From Ignavibacteriaceae bacterium (GTDB taxonomy: Bacteria; Bacteroidota; Ignavibacteria; Ignavibacteriales; Ignavibacteriaceae), in assembly GCA_023229425.1 (NCBI GenBank), contig JALNZG010000001.1:310001-374000 (forward strand): 64,000 bases of DNA. The letters run 5' to 3'. This document shows, piece by piece, positions 1-9,700 of this stretch. The translations under genes and the position numbers were made by a program. Every line of letters starts with the position of its first letter. The first letter of the stretch is position 1. Below the pieces are notes generated by a model, which worked only from the letters and a program-made list of their open reading frames with translations, made no database searches and was not told where the DNA came from.

Positions 1-2
1 TT

Positions 3-172
3 GGCGGCAAGCAGAAATCTATCAAAATTGTGGAATTTGGTTCATTCAAGCATTCATTCACACATCCATCCATGCTACCAAGTTTAATTGCAATAATATT
101 CTTGCACTGACATAGATTCAATTAAAAATTAACTAATGTTTTTACTGCCTCCAATTTTGATAGACACGCCGC
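3..172. repeat. Inverted-repeat pair before proS
   Basis: A perfect 13-base inverted repeat, TCTATCAAAATTG at 18-30 and its complement at 152-164, encloses about 120 bases. Outside each arm a further GCGGC/GCCGC pair lies at 4-8 and 168-172. The interior has tetranucleotide-like ATTC/ATCC repeats at about 41-75, and a similar run occurs again near 55,493-55,523. No gene is seen in 1-223. The arrangement could be a small non-autonomous mobile element (MITE-like), but no target-site duplication can be shown because the left end touches the window edge. Confidence 0.4.
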
Positions 173-223
173 TTTAGTTATTTTTAAAAAGAAATTTTTA
201 ACTCCATTTCCAAAGAAATAAAC

Positions 224-1909
224 ATGAAATTTAGTAAATCCTTTATTCCGACTTTAAAAGAAGTGCCAAACGATGCGGTAGTAACAAGTCATATTTTAAT
301 GCTCAGAACCGGAATGGTTCGTTCGCTTGGCGCGGGCATTTATTCCTTTTTACCACTTGGATACAAAGTAGTAAAAAAAATATCAGAAATTATCCGTGAA
401 GAAATGGATGCAATCGGCGGACAGGAATTCCATCTGCCGGCATTGAATCCAAAAGAAATTTGGGAAGAAACCGGAAGAGTGGAAGCGTTCGGAGATATTC
501 TTTTTCAAATTAAAAATCGCGATTATGTTCTTGCTCCGACCCATGAAGAAATTATGACTTATCACGCAAGAAAAGCTTTAAAATCGTATAAAGAGTTACC
601 GCAAATATGGTATCAAATCCAAACCAAATACCGAAACGAAGCACGTCCCCGCAGTGGAGTTATCCGCGGGAGACAATTTTTAATGAAAGATGCCTATTCA
701 TTCGATTCAACTTATGAAAATCTAAACGCGTCATATCAACTTCATGATGAAGCATACAGAAAAATTTTCGACCGCTGCGGATTGAAATATTTTGTTGTAA
801 GTGCTTCGAGCGGAGCGATGGGCGGAACAGGTTCGGAAGAATTTATGGTAAAATCGGATGCCGGCGAAGATACCGTTGCTTACTGCGAAAGCTGTGGTTA
901 TGCGGCTAACGTTGAGGTTGCTTCTTCAAAAGTAAATGCAAAAGAAAGAAATACAGAGAACAAAAGTATTTTTGAGATTTCAACTCCCAATGTGAAATCA
1001 ATTGATGAGCTTTGTACTTTCCTAAAAATAGATGAAACGGAATGTGCAAAATCCCGCGTGGTTATGCATGATAACAAAGCTGTCTTGCTTTTAATGCTCG
1101 GAAACGACGAAGTAAACGAAACAAAAATTGAAGCGGTTTTGGGTGGAACTGTTCGTTCCGCACATCCGGAAGAATTAAAAGAAATCACCGGAGCAGATGC
1201 AGGTTCAATCGGTCCGGTTGGATTTAGCAGTAGAATTCTTGCCGACCTTCGCCTAAAAGACGCGAACAATCTATACAGTGGCGCAAATAAGAATGATTAT
1301 CACATTGGTGGAATTGATTTAACTCGCGATTTAAAAAATATTGAATATGTTGATTTGCGAATAGTGAAACCCGGCGAAGGTTGTCCGAAGTGCGAAAAAA
1401 CTCTTGATGTTTTTACCGCAATTGAACTCGGACATATATTTAAACTCGGTACAAAATATTCTGAAGCGATGGGTGCAACATTTCTTGATGAAAACGGGAA
1501 AGAAAATCCATTGATAATGGGAAGTTACGGTATTGGTGTTGAGCGTGTGATGGCTTGCTTTATTGAACAACATCATGATGAAAAGGGAATTGTTTGGGAT
1601 AAGACATTAGCGCCGTTTGATATTCACCTTCTCGCGCTGAATTTGAAAAATCAAACGATAGTTGAAACATCCGAGAAGGTTTATCAAGAATTGCAAGCCG
1701 CCGGATTCCAAGTTTTATTCGATGATCGTGTTGAAGCCGGAGCCGGATTTAAGTTTAACGATGCTGATCTGCTCGGTATGCCGGTTCAAGTAATTATCGG
1801 AGAGAAAAAATTGAAAGAAGGAAAAGTGGAAGTGAAAATCCGGAAGAGTGGTGAGCGGTTTGATGTTGAATTTTCAGAATTAGTAAACAAAATAAAATCA
1901 GTTTACTAA
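224..1909 (+). CDS. proS: Prolyl-tRNA synthetase (bacterial type, with editing insert)
   Basis: Charges tRNA-Pro with proline in the cytoplasm. It is a class II aminoacyl-tRNA synthetase: the substrate-gating THEE sequence is near residue 106, motif 2 (KYRNEARPRSG, then RGRQFLMKD) near 135-156, and motif 3 (GSYGIGVERVMAC) near 432-444. Between motifs 2 and 3, at about 225-385, is an insert with a GPVGF loop, the YbaK-like INS editing domain that removes alanine from tRNA-Pro. The anticodon-binding domain follows (PFDIHLLALN, then GAGFKFNDADLLGMP). The 561 residues match the bacterial family (about 570). The ATG follows an A-rich stretch. The next gene starts 4 bases after the stop, so the two are probably cotranscribed. 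Confidence 0.97.
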   Translation: MKFSKSFIPTLKEVPNDAVVTSHILMLRTGMVRSLGAGIYSFLPLGYKVVKKISEIIREEMDAIGGQEFHLPALNPKEIWEETGRVEAFGDILFQIKNRDYVLAPTHEEIMTYHARKALKSYKELPQIWYQIQTKYRNEARPRSGVIRGRQFLMKDAYSFDSTYENLNASYQLHDEAYRKIFDRCGLKYFVVSASSGAMGGTGSEEFMVKSDAGEDTVAYCESCGYAANVEVASSKVNAKERNTENKSIFEISTPNVKSIDELCTFLKIDETECAKSRVVMHDNKAVLLLMLGNDEVNETKIEAVLGGTVRSAHPEELKEITGADAGSIGPVGFSSRILADLRLKDANNLYSGANKNDYHIGGIDLTRDLKNIEYVDLRIVKPGEGCPKCEKTLDVFTAIELGHIFKLGTKYSEAMGATFLDENGKENPLIMGSYGIGVERVMACFIEQHHDEKGIVWDKTLAPFDIHLLALNLKNQTIVETSEKVYQELQAAGFQVLFDDRVEAGAGFKFNDADLLGMPVQVIIGEKKLKEGKVEVKIRKSGERFDVEFSELVNKIKSVY

Positions 1910-1913
1910 TTAT

Positions 1914-2174
1914 ATGAATGAGCTTTACAAATTCTCCGAAGAAAATCTTTTAAAACAGATAAAAACCGGTACGTATGAACTTGGTTTTTATCGAGTAAAA
2001 TTTTTCACGAAAGATGGATTTCTATCGGAAATTGATTCCGATAAAGTGAGCGAGTTTTACCTTTATCCAAGCGGTGGAACGCTGCGGGACGAGAATTTTA
2101 ACATCGTTTTCTATTCTTCAAAGTTTGATACTTACCGTGGTTTTATTCCACCTCATCAAACGAAGGAATCTTAA
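1914..2174 (+). CDS. Small hypothetical protein
   Basis: An 86-residue protein of no recognised family. It starts 4 bases after proS and ends 40 bases before the phosphatase, in the same direction, which suggests cotranscription. It has no signal peptide or membrane segment. It is charged and has many aromatic residues, with a run of alternating hydrophobic residues (YELGFYRVKFF, then VSEFYLYPSGG) that suggests a small beta-rich cytoplasmic domain. Supported by position, codon use like its neighbours and a good ATG. The reading frame of the next gene could be extended upstream over its end, but that extension would precede a clear signal peptide and is rejected. Confidence 0.6.
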   Translation: MNELYKFSEENLLKQIKTGTYELGFYRVKFFTKDGFLSEIDSDKVSEFYLYPSGGTLRDENFNIVFYSSKFDTYRGFIPPHQTKES

Positions 2175-2214
2175 TTTTTCTTCGTTATCATTTAATAAGT
2201 TTTTCGGATTGCCA

Positions 2215-4050
2215 ATGAAAACATTTCAAAGAGTAACTTTAGCTCTTCTGTTAATTATTTCCCTCTCATCTCTTTCTTTAGCCCAACCGTTTAAATTCGG
2301 ATGGATAACCGATTTGCATATCGGTGCAAAAAATGCCGATGTGGATTTGCAAGCGGTGGTTCAAGATATAAACTTAAAAAAAGAAATTTCTTTTGTAGTA
2401 GCAACCGGTGATATTACTGAGTCCGGTAAAGCAGAAGACCTAAAAAATGCCAAACAAATTTTAGACAATCTATCTGTCCCGTATTACATAATTCCGGGAA
2501 ATCACGATACTAAATGGAGTGAAAGTGGGGGCCAAGTATTTTCAAATTTATGGAAAGACGACAAGTTTGTATTCGATTATGACAAAACAATACTTATCGG
2601 ATTGAGCAGTGGAATCTCATGGCGGGGTGGTGGCGGGCATTTTTCTCCGGAGGATTTGCATTGGCTTGACTCACTCCTTTCAACTATTCCTTCCGAAAAA
2701 GAAATTCTTTTTTTCGCTCATCATCAACTTGATAAGGAAGTTGATAACTGGTTTAGGGTTACAAATCTTTTAGCAAAAAAAAATGTGAAAGAAATATTTG
2801 TTGGGCACGGACATGCAAATCGCGTTTATAATTTCAACGGACTTGCCGGAGTTATGTCGCGTTCAACCTTGACCGCAAAAGGGAAAAGCTGGGGTTATAC
2901 TTTGGTGGACGATCAAGTCGATTCGCTTTTCTTTTTTGAAATAACAAAAGATACGATTTATAAGCGATGGAATGCCGTTGGGAAAGAAGAACCGCTGTTC
3001 TATGCGGATGTCGATTCAACTGATTATGAAAACTTAACAGCCAATGTGCTCTGGCAAAAAGATTTGAAAACGACAATGGTTGCTCCGGTAACAACATACG
3101 AAAAGAAAATTATCGCGACTGCAAAAAATGGAGTTCTCTACTGTTTTGACGAAGATGGCAGACAGTTATGGAAAACGGATTTAGGTGCTTCATTATTCTG
3201 TAAACCGGCGGTTGCAAATAATATTGTAATTGTTGGAACGATGAAGGGTGATCTATTTACGCTTGATATTTCTAACGGACATGTTATACAAGTAATTGGA
3301 ATTGATGAGGCAATTACTTCACCAATCGCCACAATGGAAATTGATTATCAAGGTGAAAAATCGTTTGCAGCAGTTTTTGGAACAGCAACGGGGAAAATAT
3401 TTTCGTATGAACTTTCTTCATTAAATCTTTTATGGAACAACACATCAGCCGTTGGAATGATTGAATCGAAGCCGCTGATACAGAAAGATAAAATTATTTT
3501 TGGAAGCTGGGATACGTTCCTGTACTGTATTGATGCCACCACCGGATTATTAAACTGGAAATGGACAGGTAATCCGGTTTTTAATTATTCTCCGGCAGCT
3601 TCTCCGTTAGTGACCGATGGTAAAAATGTTTTTTTTGCTACACCTGATAAAGCAATAACCGCAGTGGATTTATTACTTGGCAAAACTTCATGGCGAAAAA
3701 CTGATTATGACGCATGGGAATCAATTGGAATTAGTAATGATGAGAAAAGAATATTTGTTAAAAGTCAGAATGATAAGTTACATATCATTTCAGCCGCTAA
3801 CGGAAAAATTCAATATACGATTGATATGAAATTTGGATTGGATACCGGACCGATTCAACCGGTTGAAGTAAATGAAAATATTTACTTCGGAAGTAAAAAC
3901 GGAAATATCTATTCGATTGATCCAAAATATAATTTTAGCTCTTTGTTTTTTATGGGAACAGCAAGAACTCATTCTTTACAAATTTTGGATGAACAAAGGA
4001 TAGCCGCATCAAATATGGATGGGAAAATTATTGTTTTTAAGGTGAATTAG
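2215..4050 (+). CDS. Exported metallophosphatase with PQQ-like beta-propeller
   Basis: A 611-residue secreted phosphoesterase of calcineurin type. A signal peptide occupies residues 1-23 and ends LSLAQ. The metal-binding motifs follow in order: DLH (33-35), ATGDIT, PGNHDTKW, FFAHHQ and VGHGHANRV. After about residue 300 the protein becomes repeats of the kind LYCFDEDGRQLWKTDLG, IYSIDP and KIIVFKV, the blades of a PQQ-like quinoprotein propeller. The propeller probably serves as a binding platform, not a dehydrogenase. The start at 2215 is chosen because the signal peptide begins there; the frame is open to 2074 but would add 47 residues overlapping the previous gene. The substrate cannot be told from sequence. 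There is no T9SS tail. Confidence 0.85.
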   Translation: MKTFQRVTLALLLIISLSSLSLAQPFKFGWITDLHIGAKNADVDLQAVVQDINLKKEISFVVATGDITESGKAEDLKNAKQILDNLSVPYYIIPGNHDTKWSESGGQVFSNLWKDDKFVFDYDKTILIGLSSGISWRGGGGHFSPEDLHWLDSLLSTIPSEKEILFFAHHQLDKEVDNWFRVTNLLAKKNVKEIFVGHGHANRVYNFNGLAGVMSRSTLTAKGKSWGYTLVDDQVDSLFFFEITKDTIYKRWNAVGKEEPLFYADVDSTDYENLTANVLWQKDLKTTMVAPVTTYEKKIIATAKNGVLYCFDEDGRQLWKTDLGASLFCKPAVANNIVIVGTMKGDLFTLDISNGHVIQVIGIDEAITSPIATMEIDYQGEKSFAAVFGTATGKIFSYELSSLNLLWNNTSAVGMIESKPLIQKDKIIFGSWDTFLYCIDATTGLLNWKWTGNPVFNYSPAASPLVTDGKNVFFATPDKAITAVDLLLGKTSWRKTDYDAWESIGISNDEKRIFVKSQNDKLHIISAANGKIQYTIDMKFGLDTGPIQPVEVNENIYFGSKNGNIYSIDPKYNFSSLFFMGTARTHSLQILDEQRIAASNMDGKIIVFKVN

Positions 4051-4053
4051 TAC

Positions 4054-4698
4054 ATGAGAAAATATGACGGTGTTATTTTTGATATTGACGGAACGCTAAC
4101 TTCTACCAATGAACTTATCTTTTCTACTTTTAACCACATCACTAAAAAGTATTTGAACAAATCAATGACGAATGAAGAGATCATTGCTTTATTCGGACCG
4201 ACCGAAGATAAAATTATTGAAAACTGGTTTGGTGAAAATGCAGAAAAGGTCAAAAGAGATTATTACGCTTTTTATTCAGAGAACCACGCGATGGCAGATA
4301 TTTATCCCGGGATGAAAGAACTTCTCCATTCCCTAAAAGAAAAAAACGTCTTGCTTTCAATATATACGGGAAAGGGGAGAGAAGCTTCTCTTGTCACTTT
4401 AAGGAAGTTGGAAATTCTTGATCTCTTCGATTTGGTGATCACCGGAAGCGATGTGAAAGAGCATAAACCTTCTCCGGAAGGAATTCAAATCTTTGTTGAT
4501 AAATATTCTTTGGATAAAGAAAGAGTGTTAATGGTAGGAGATGCCCCGGCTGATATTAAAGCGGCCCATGCGGCAGGAGTTAAAGTCGCTTCCGTAGTTT
4601 GGGATAGTTACGCACACGATAAAGTACTTAAAATGAAGAGCGATTTTTTATTCCATACAGTTGAGGAATTAAAAAAGTTTTTTCTCGATGTTCTTTAA
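4054..4698 (+). CDS. HAD-superfamily phosphatase (phosphoglycolate phosphatase-like)
   Basis: A 214-residue cytoplasmic hydrolase of the haloacid dehalogenase superfamily. Motif I is DIDGT at residues 10-14, with nucleophile Asp10 and acid/base Asp12. Motif II is the Thr in IYTGKGRE, motif III the Lys in EHKPSPE, and motif IV GDAPAD. The helical cap between motifs I and II is of the C1 kind found in Gph and PpaX phosphatases. The usual substrates are small phosphate esters such as 2-phosphoglycolate; the real one is not shown. The gene starts 3 bases after the phosphatase stop, so both are likely on one transcript, which ends at the hairpin just downstream. Confidence 0.88.
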   Translation: MRKYDGVIFDIDGTLTSTNELIFSTFNHITKKYLNKSMTNEEIIALFGPTEDKIIENWFGENAEKVKRDYYAFYSENHAMADIYPGMKELLHSLKEKNVLLSIYTGKGREASLVTLRKLEILDLFDLVITGSDVKEHKPSPEGIQIFVDKYSLDKERVLMVGDAPADIKAAHAAGVKVASVVWDSYAHDKVLKMKSDFLFHTVEELKKFFLDVL

Positions 4699-4702
4699 AA
4701 CA

Positions 4703-4732
4703 AAAAAGGAGAAATTTTACTTTCTCCTTTTT
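4703..4732. terminator. Bidirectional terminator between convergent genes
   Basis: A perfect 12-base stem, AAAAAGGAGAAA (4703-4714) with TTTCTCCTTTTT (4721-4732), closes a 6-base loop. It carries an A run on the left and a T run on the right, so it can act in both directions. It lies 5 bases after the HAD stop and 20 bases before the stop of the opposing gene. Confidence 0.85.
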
Positions 4733-4752
4733 CTATTCATGTTAAACGATTC

Positions 4753-6075
4753 TTACATGTTAAACGGGTAAACAAAACTAATTCGCGGTTCAATTTTCTT
4801 TTGTGGTTTATAACCGACAATTTCTTTATCACTGTTTCTAATCGGCGTGAATGTCCACTGATAAACAATCGAAACTATCATAAAAGAATAAGGTTTGTAA
4901 CCAAGTTCAGTAAACAAAATTGAGCGATCATTTAATTTAAAAACATCAGCGCCGTCAATAAATACTTTGTCATATCCGGCTCTTGCTATAAATGAAAATC
5001 CGCTTGGAGCTACATCTGCTGTTAAATGTAAAATACCTCCATCATGGTTGTCCAATTTCTGCAAACCTCCAATTACGTTTAAGGTACCTAAGACAGAAAT
5101 CCCCAGCTCACCGTAATAACCGTTTTCAGCAGCTTTTAAATATTCAAGAGAGGTTGCTTTACTTGAAATACTATCTGTGTAGCGTTCAATTTCATAAAAA
5201 GAATTGAAATATGCCGGCATGTATTGAGCATTATTCCAGCGGCGTTCTAATTTTGCGGAAGCATTAAAAATTCCCAATCCGTTCAGCTCAAAAATAATTC
5301 CAGAAGCAGCGCCACTGCCAAAGTTTAGAATTTTAACATAATCGAAATAGAGCGAAGCGTTTGCCATACTGAAATTAAAAAGCGGCAAACCTAGATCAAG
5401 TCCAATAATATTAATGGAACCTTTATCATCAACGGTTGCAACAGAACTAGGAGTATATGGCACACGAAATACTTTTCCGGAATTCTTATTAAGATCTGCG
5501 GCAAATGTTGCGCCTACTTCGAGATTGCCGATTATGGGTATAGAGGCTGCCGATGTGTATTGAAGCGGTCGAACGTATCCTCTCATTCCCAATACACCGG
5601 CTTGAGCAAAATTACTGTAAATGGATTCAAAACCAAATTTGTTAAAATCCAAATCAATAACGGTTCCGATTGTTCGTGTATCAAAACCCGGACTGTTATT
5701 ATAATAGTACATAATACTTCCATGTCCTAAGGTATAAAAGTCTAAAGCTCCAACTTTAACATAAACCGGGTCTCTCTTTAATCCATAACGGACATAACGG
5801 ATAATACTCAAGTAATCTGAAGTTTCATTAAAGTTTTCTTTGCGCAATTTTCCTTGAGAATTGAATTCTAAATTGAGATCTAATCCAACACCAATTTTTG
5901 CAAAAGAAATCTCAGGTCTAAATCGGAAAGCATAATAAGGTTGGCCGTCAATCCACGTCATTCCTAATCCACCGGTTAAATTCCCTTTGTTTGGATTAGG
6001 AATTTGATTGAACTGAGAATAAGTATCAATGAATAGGAAGAGCAAAACGAATAATGTGAGTAAGATTTTTTTCAT
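4753..6075 (-). CDS. Outer-membrane beta-barrel protein, unknown function
   Basis: A 440-residue exported protein. The signal peptide (MKKILLTLFVLLFLFIDTYS) ends near residue 20. The rest alternates polar and hydrophobic residues in short strands rich in Gly, Tyr and Phe, and the chain ends in RISFVYPFNM, as expected of an outer-membrane barrel. No named family is recognised. It is the last gene of the long minus-strand run and lies 62 bases after the frameshifted T9SS cargo gene, so it may be cotranscribed with the polysaccharide cluster. A role there is inference only. Confidence 0.65.
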   Translation of the reverse strand: MKKILLTLFVLLFLFIDTYSQFNQIPNPNKGNLTGGLGMTWIDGQPYYAFRFRPEISFAKIGVGLDLNLEFNSQGKLRKENFNETSDYLSIIRYVRYGLKRDPVYVKVGALDFYTLGHGSIMYYYNNSPGFDTRTIGTVIDLDFNKFGFESIYSNFAQAGVLGMRGYVRPLQYTSAASIPIIGNLEVGATFAADLNKNSGKVFRVPYTPSSVATVDDKGSINIIGLDLGLPLFNFSMANASLYFDYVKILNFGSGAASGIIFELNGLGIFNASAKLERRWNNAQYMPAYFNSFYEIERYTDSISSKATSLEYLKAAENGYYGELGISVLGTLNVIGGLQKLDNHDGGILHLTADVAPSGFSFIARAGYDKVFIDGADVFKLNDRSILFTELGYKPYSFMIVSIVYQWTFTPIRNSDKEIVGYKPQKKIEPRISFVYPFNM

Positions 6076-6217
6076 GACGTTCTCGTAATTATTGTAAATG
6101 AGTTGTACAAACTTAATAAATGAAAAAACAACATCCTTTATTTCGTGAGTATAAACTTTTTTGTTTCTACAAATTTTCCCGCCCGGAGTTGATAGAAATA
6201 CACTCCGCTTGGTAAAT

Positions 6218-6245
6218 CGTAATTCCTAATTCCTAATTCGTAATT
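6218..6245 (-). repeat. Heptamer array AATTACG/AATTAGG inside a T9SS sorting domain
   Basis: Read on the minus strand there are four consecutive 7-base units: AATTACG, AATTAGG, AATTAGG, AATTACG. They are translated as part of the last strands of the sorting domain (NYELGIRNYDL). The same four units in the same order occur in the sorting domain at 33,500. Confidence 0.9.
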
Positions 6246-6322
6246 ATGTACTCCTACGTTTTGTTCTTCGTTTACTAACGTAGCTGCTTCATTTCCGAGG
6301 ATATCGAAAACTTTTAGAGTTA

Positions 6323-6343
6323 CATAACTGCCAACTGCCAACT
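6323..6343 (-). repeat. Heptamer array AGTTGGC at the frameshift
   Basis: Read on the minus strand the units are AGTTGGC, AGTTGGC, AGTTATG. Since 7 is not a multiple of 3, gain or loss of one unit shifts the frame. A third AGTTGGC would rejoin the two parts of the T9SS cargo gene exactly. Confidence 0.85.
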
Positions 6344-6789
6344 GATCATTGTTGTTGGATTAAATGGATTTGGGTAGTTTTGTTCCAGTGAAAAGGTAGC
6401 CAAGGGAGGAACATCTCTTTCAAGTTTTGTCACGGTGGAAATCTCTATCGTATCAGAATATTCACTTTTCCCGTCGTTATCAATCTGTTTTAAACGATAA
6501 TGATAAATTGAAGCTTGAAGATCGGTTGAATCTTCATAGTAATAACTCTTAGGTGAATTACTATTTCCATTTCCCTGAACAAAACCGGTAATCACCCAAG
6601 TTTGTTGAGGCATTCTTCTTTCAACTTCAAAACCATAATTATTTACTTCCGTTGCAGTTCCCCAAAACAAAATTACTTTTTCATCAGCAAAGTAGCCTTG
6701 AAAATAAACGAGTTCAACCGGTAAAGTTCCGGTTGGTTTCTGCGCAAATAATTCCAAAGAAAAGAGAAGAATAAAGACTAGAGATAATT

Positions 6790-9700
6790 TCATTTTACGA
6801 TCGCGAGTTTTTGTGTAAGCGATTCCGATTTCCCATTTCTTTTTACGATCACTTTATATAAATAAACACCGTTTGCCAAAAAATTTCCGTCTTGATCTTT
6901 TGTATCCCAAAATATCCGATTGAAATCCATACTGAGTTCCGAAGATGATTTTTTAATTTCATTCACTAAGCGTCCGGCGATTGTATAAATTCTAATGGTA
7001 AGCTCTTCCGGCAATTGTGGAAGTTTAAAAGTAAAGTAAGTGTTGTCCTTTATAGGATTCGGATAATTGTAACAATTCATTATCGCAAGTTCGTTTGAGA
7101 AAACAAACACGCGCTCAAAACCCGGTTGGTTATCCAACTTTCCATAAACATTATTCCCGAATATTTTGAATTGATGCTCGCCATTAGTTAATGATGGGAT
7201 GAATGCAAAAGTTAACGTTCTGTTGGCGGAGTCATTTTTAATGTTCAATTGACTGAATGGGATCTTCTCGTTATCAAGTAAAATGGAAAGGGAAGATGTA
7301 TCGCTTACTGCAAACCATGTTGGATATTTCAGATCAACTTTTATATTTGGATTGCTTGAAACATAATCGCCGTTCATTATTTCTGCATTGTCAAATGTAA
7401 CGCTCACGGTTGACGCAGAAACAGAAGTAATGTTTGTATCTGGTTTTGTGAAGAAAGGAATAGTGAATTCGTTATTGTCTTTGTACAATTCTCTAACGCG
7501 ATTCTCCGGATCAATTTTTATTTTGAATCCCATATTTCCTTTGCCATCAGAAGCGTTTGTCATATAATTGAGAGTAATCAATTTTCTTTGCATCGAATCA
7601 AGCGAAGCGATAACAGTATCAAGCAGTTGCCGCGAGGAATTATCTTCTTTCATCACATCAACCAACACATGAAAACTATCCGCCGCAGATTCTCCGACAT
7701 TATAAACATAAAACTTCAAATCAAGACTATCCCCTTGAATAACCGTATCACGCGAAACCGAAACCACTTGATAGTTTATGGCAAGTTCGGCTAACGTATG
7801 AAACTTAACACTTAAACTTGATAAATTAGGTGAAATAGAATCTGATCCAGTTCTGAACTCAGAAAGAATTTTAATTTTAGGATATATCTTTGCATCAACA
7901 GAACTTAAATCTGAAGCATTGTCATTTACTAATAAAACATTCAAAGTATCAATTATTCCGTCATCTCTTATCCCTAAAGGGCGATATGAACTAATGAGTT
8001 CATTACTATTTGACTGTCCAACTGAAAGAGAATCCCATTTACCAACCGGTCCGATTTCAGAAGTTAATAGTGAGCCGTTTTTATTTGGTATATAAAAGGT
8101 TGTGTCAATTCTTACACTACCTTGATATGTTCTTGAGAAAGCTTCAGAGACAGAACCAGGAGTGGCTCCTTTTTTACCAATAATTGCCCAAGAGCCACGC
8201 CAGCTCAAGCTATCTATAAACTTACTACCAAGACTTCTAATTTGATTTTTTAAGGTTTCGGAAGATATACTACCCTCATCAGAAACTGCTATTATAACAA
8301 TAACACCGTTTGAAATTGTGTTTAAAAAGTTTATATAATTATTTGTTTCTACCGTTCCACCGCCAAACACATCAAATCGTCTATAAGAGATAAACTCAAA
8401 ACTTCGTTCGTCAAATAGACAAACATGGTGCCCACGTATTGTACCTTCCGGAATAAAATTCTTAGAATTTTTCAAAATCGAAGCGGAATTACCATCGCTG
8501 AACCCAGCCGAAAGAGAAGAAAAAACTGTAGTGGTTGAATCAAACAATACACTCATGTTCAAATATTGCAAATTGGTTAATGCTGCTTTTGAGAAAGCCA
8601 GATTATCTTTTAACAAATAAGTATTCTCGTTTGTTTTTACGAAAGAAAATACAGAACCAAACGTTTCAGTCCCGGCGATTTTTGTTCTTGTCCAATATCG
8701 CTTGCCGTTTTGTAGATTTGCCAAGCTTAATGAAGTGGACAAGCTGTCAAGTGGTTTGTGCAATAATTGACTATTCTCAAAGTTATCGTTAGTGGCAAAT
8801 TCTATTTCTAACGAATCACTTCGTTGTTTACTCGCAGGATTGATCAATAATAAGTTAGCCCCTAATCCATTTTCAATGGAATGAACAACCATTGTTTTTA
8901 TTGTTGAGCCGACAGCTAAATACTTTATAGTAGCAACATTGTCAGCTTCGGACAGTTCATCAATTAAATTTTCAGTATCAAACTGAATAGTTAACGTATG
9001 TTCTCCTGGTTTTTTCTTAATTGGAATTGCAATTATTATAGAGTCTAAATAATTCGGTAATATCTTTTTGAAAGAAAAACTAAAATTGGTTGAATCATTT
9101 ACCTTGTCTTCAATAGCTACTACAAAAGAATCGCTTGTAACTTTTCCGTAATTATAAAAATCAAGAGATATTGATAGAGAATCCATAAGATCAGAAGGAT
9201 TTGTAGATTTTAAATGGATGTCTGCAGAAGATATCGATAAGTTCGGTTTTTTAGGAATTGGGAGTTGTATAATTGGATCACCAATTAGTGTGTTGGTTAA
9301 AGCGAACAATTGATAAACTCCTGTACTTCCATAAGATTGAAGCATCTTTAATTTAGCAAGTTTTAAGGCTTCACTTATTGTATAAACCGAATCTTTCAGT
9401 ACTTTCTCATAAAACAATTTTGGACCTAATAATGAAGTAGATAAAAATCCGAGCGATGAATTTCCGATATAAGCGATCGCTTCCCCTTCATTCGAAGTAA
9501 CAAAAAGTTGCGAAAAAGAAGTAACGTCAGGCTCTCCAAACCGTGCTGTAGAACATCCAAAATCAGTAATTAGAGGACTTCCAAAACCTTTGCTTTTAAG
9601 CTGCGAGGGTGTTGTAATTGAATTATCCCAAGTTTGAGTTCCGCTATGACCTAAATAAGAAATAAAAACTGCTCCTTCGTCAATTGTTTTTTGAAACTCC

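Larger units (their letters stand above)
6138..6793 (-). pseudogene. Small T9SS cargo protein, frameshifted in its sorting domain
   Basis: A signal peptide (MKLSLVFILLFSLELFAQ) leads into a fibronectin-like module (LPVELVYFQGYF, then ATEVNNYGFEVERR and YRLKQIDNDG) and the T9SS sorting motif NYPNPFNPTTM. The first frame stops just after ISWQLAVM. The sorting domain resumes in another frame from GSYVTLKVFDILGN to the end at 6138. The array at the break has two GCCAACT units and one variant; adding one 7-base unit makes 663 bases (220 codons) and restores WQLAVGSYVTLK, as in the PhoD gene at 30.5 kb. Its ATG overlaps the stop of the C25 gene by 4 bases. It may be a broken gene, a reversible off state or an assembly error. 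Confidence 0.85.

Noticed and set aside
2074..2214. Longer start of the metallophosphatase
   Set aside because: It would add 47 residues before a clear signal peptide and overlap the previous gene by 101 bases.
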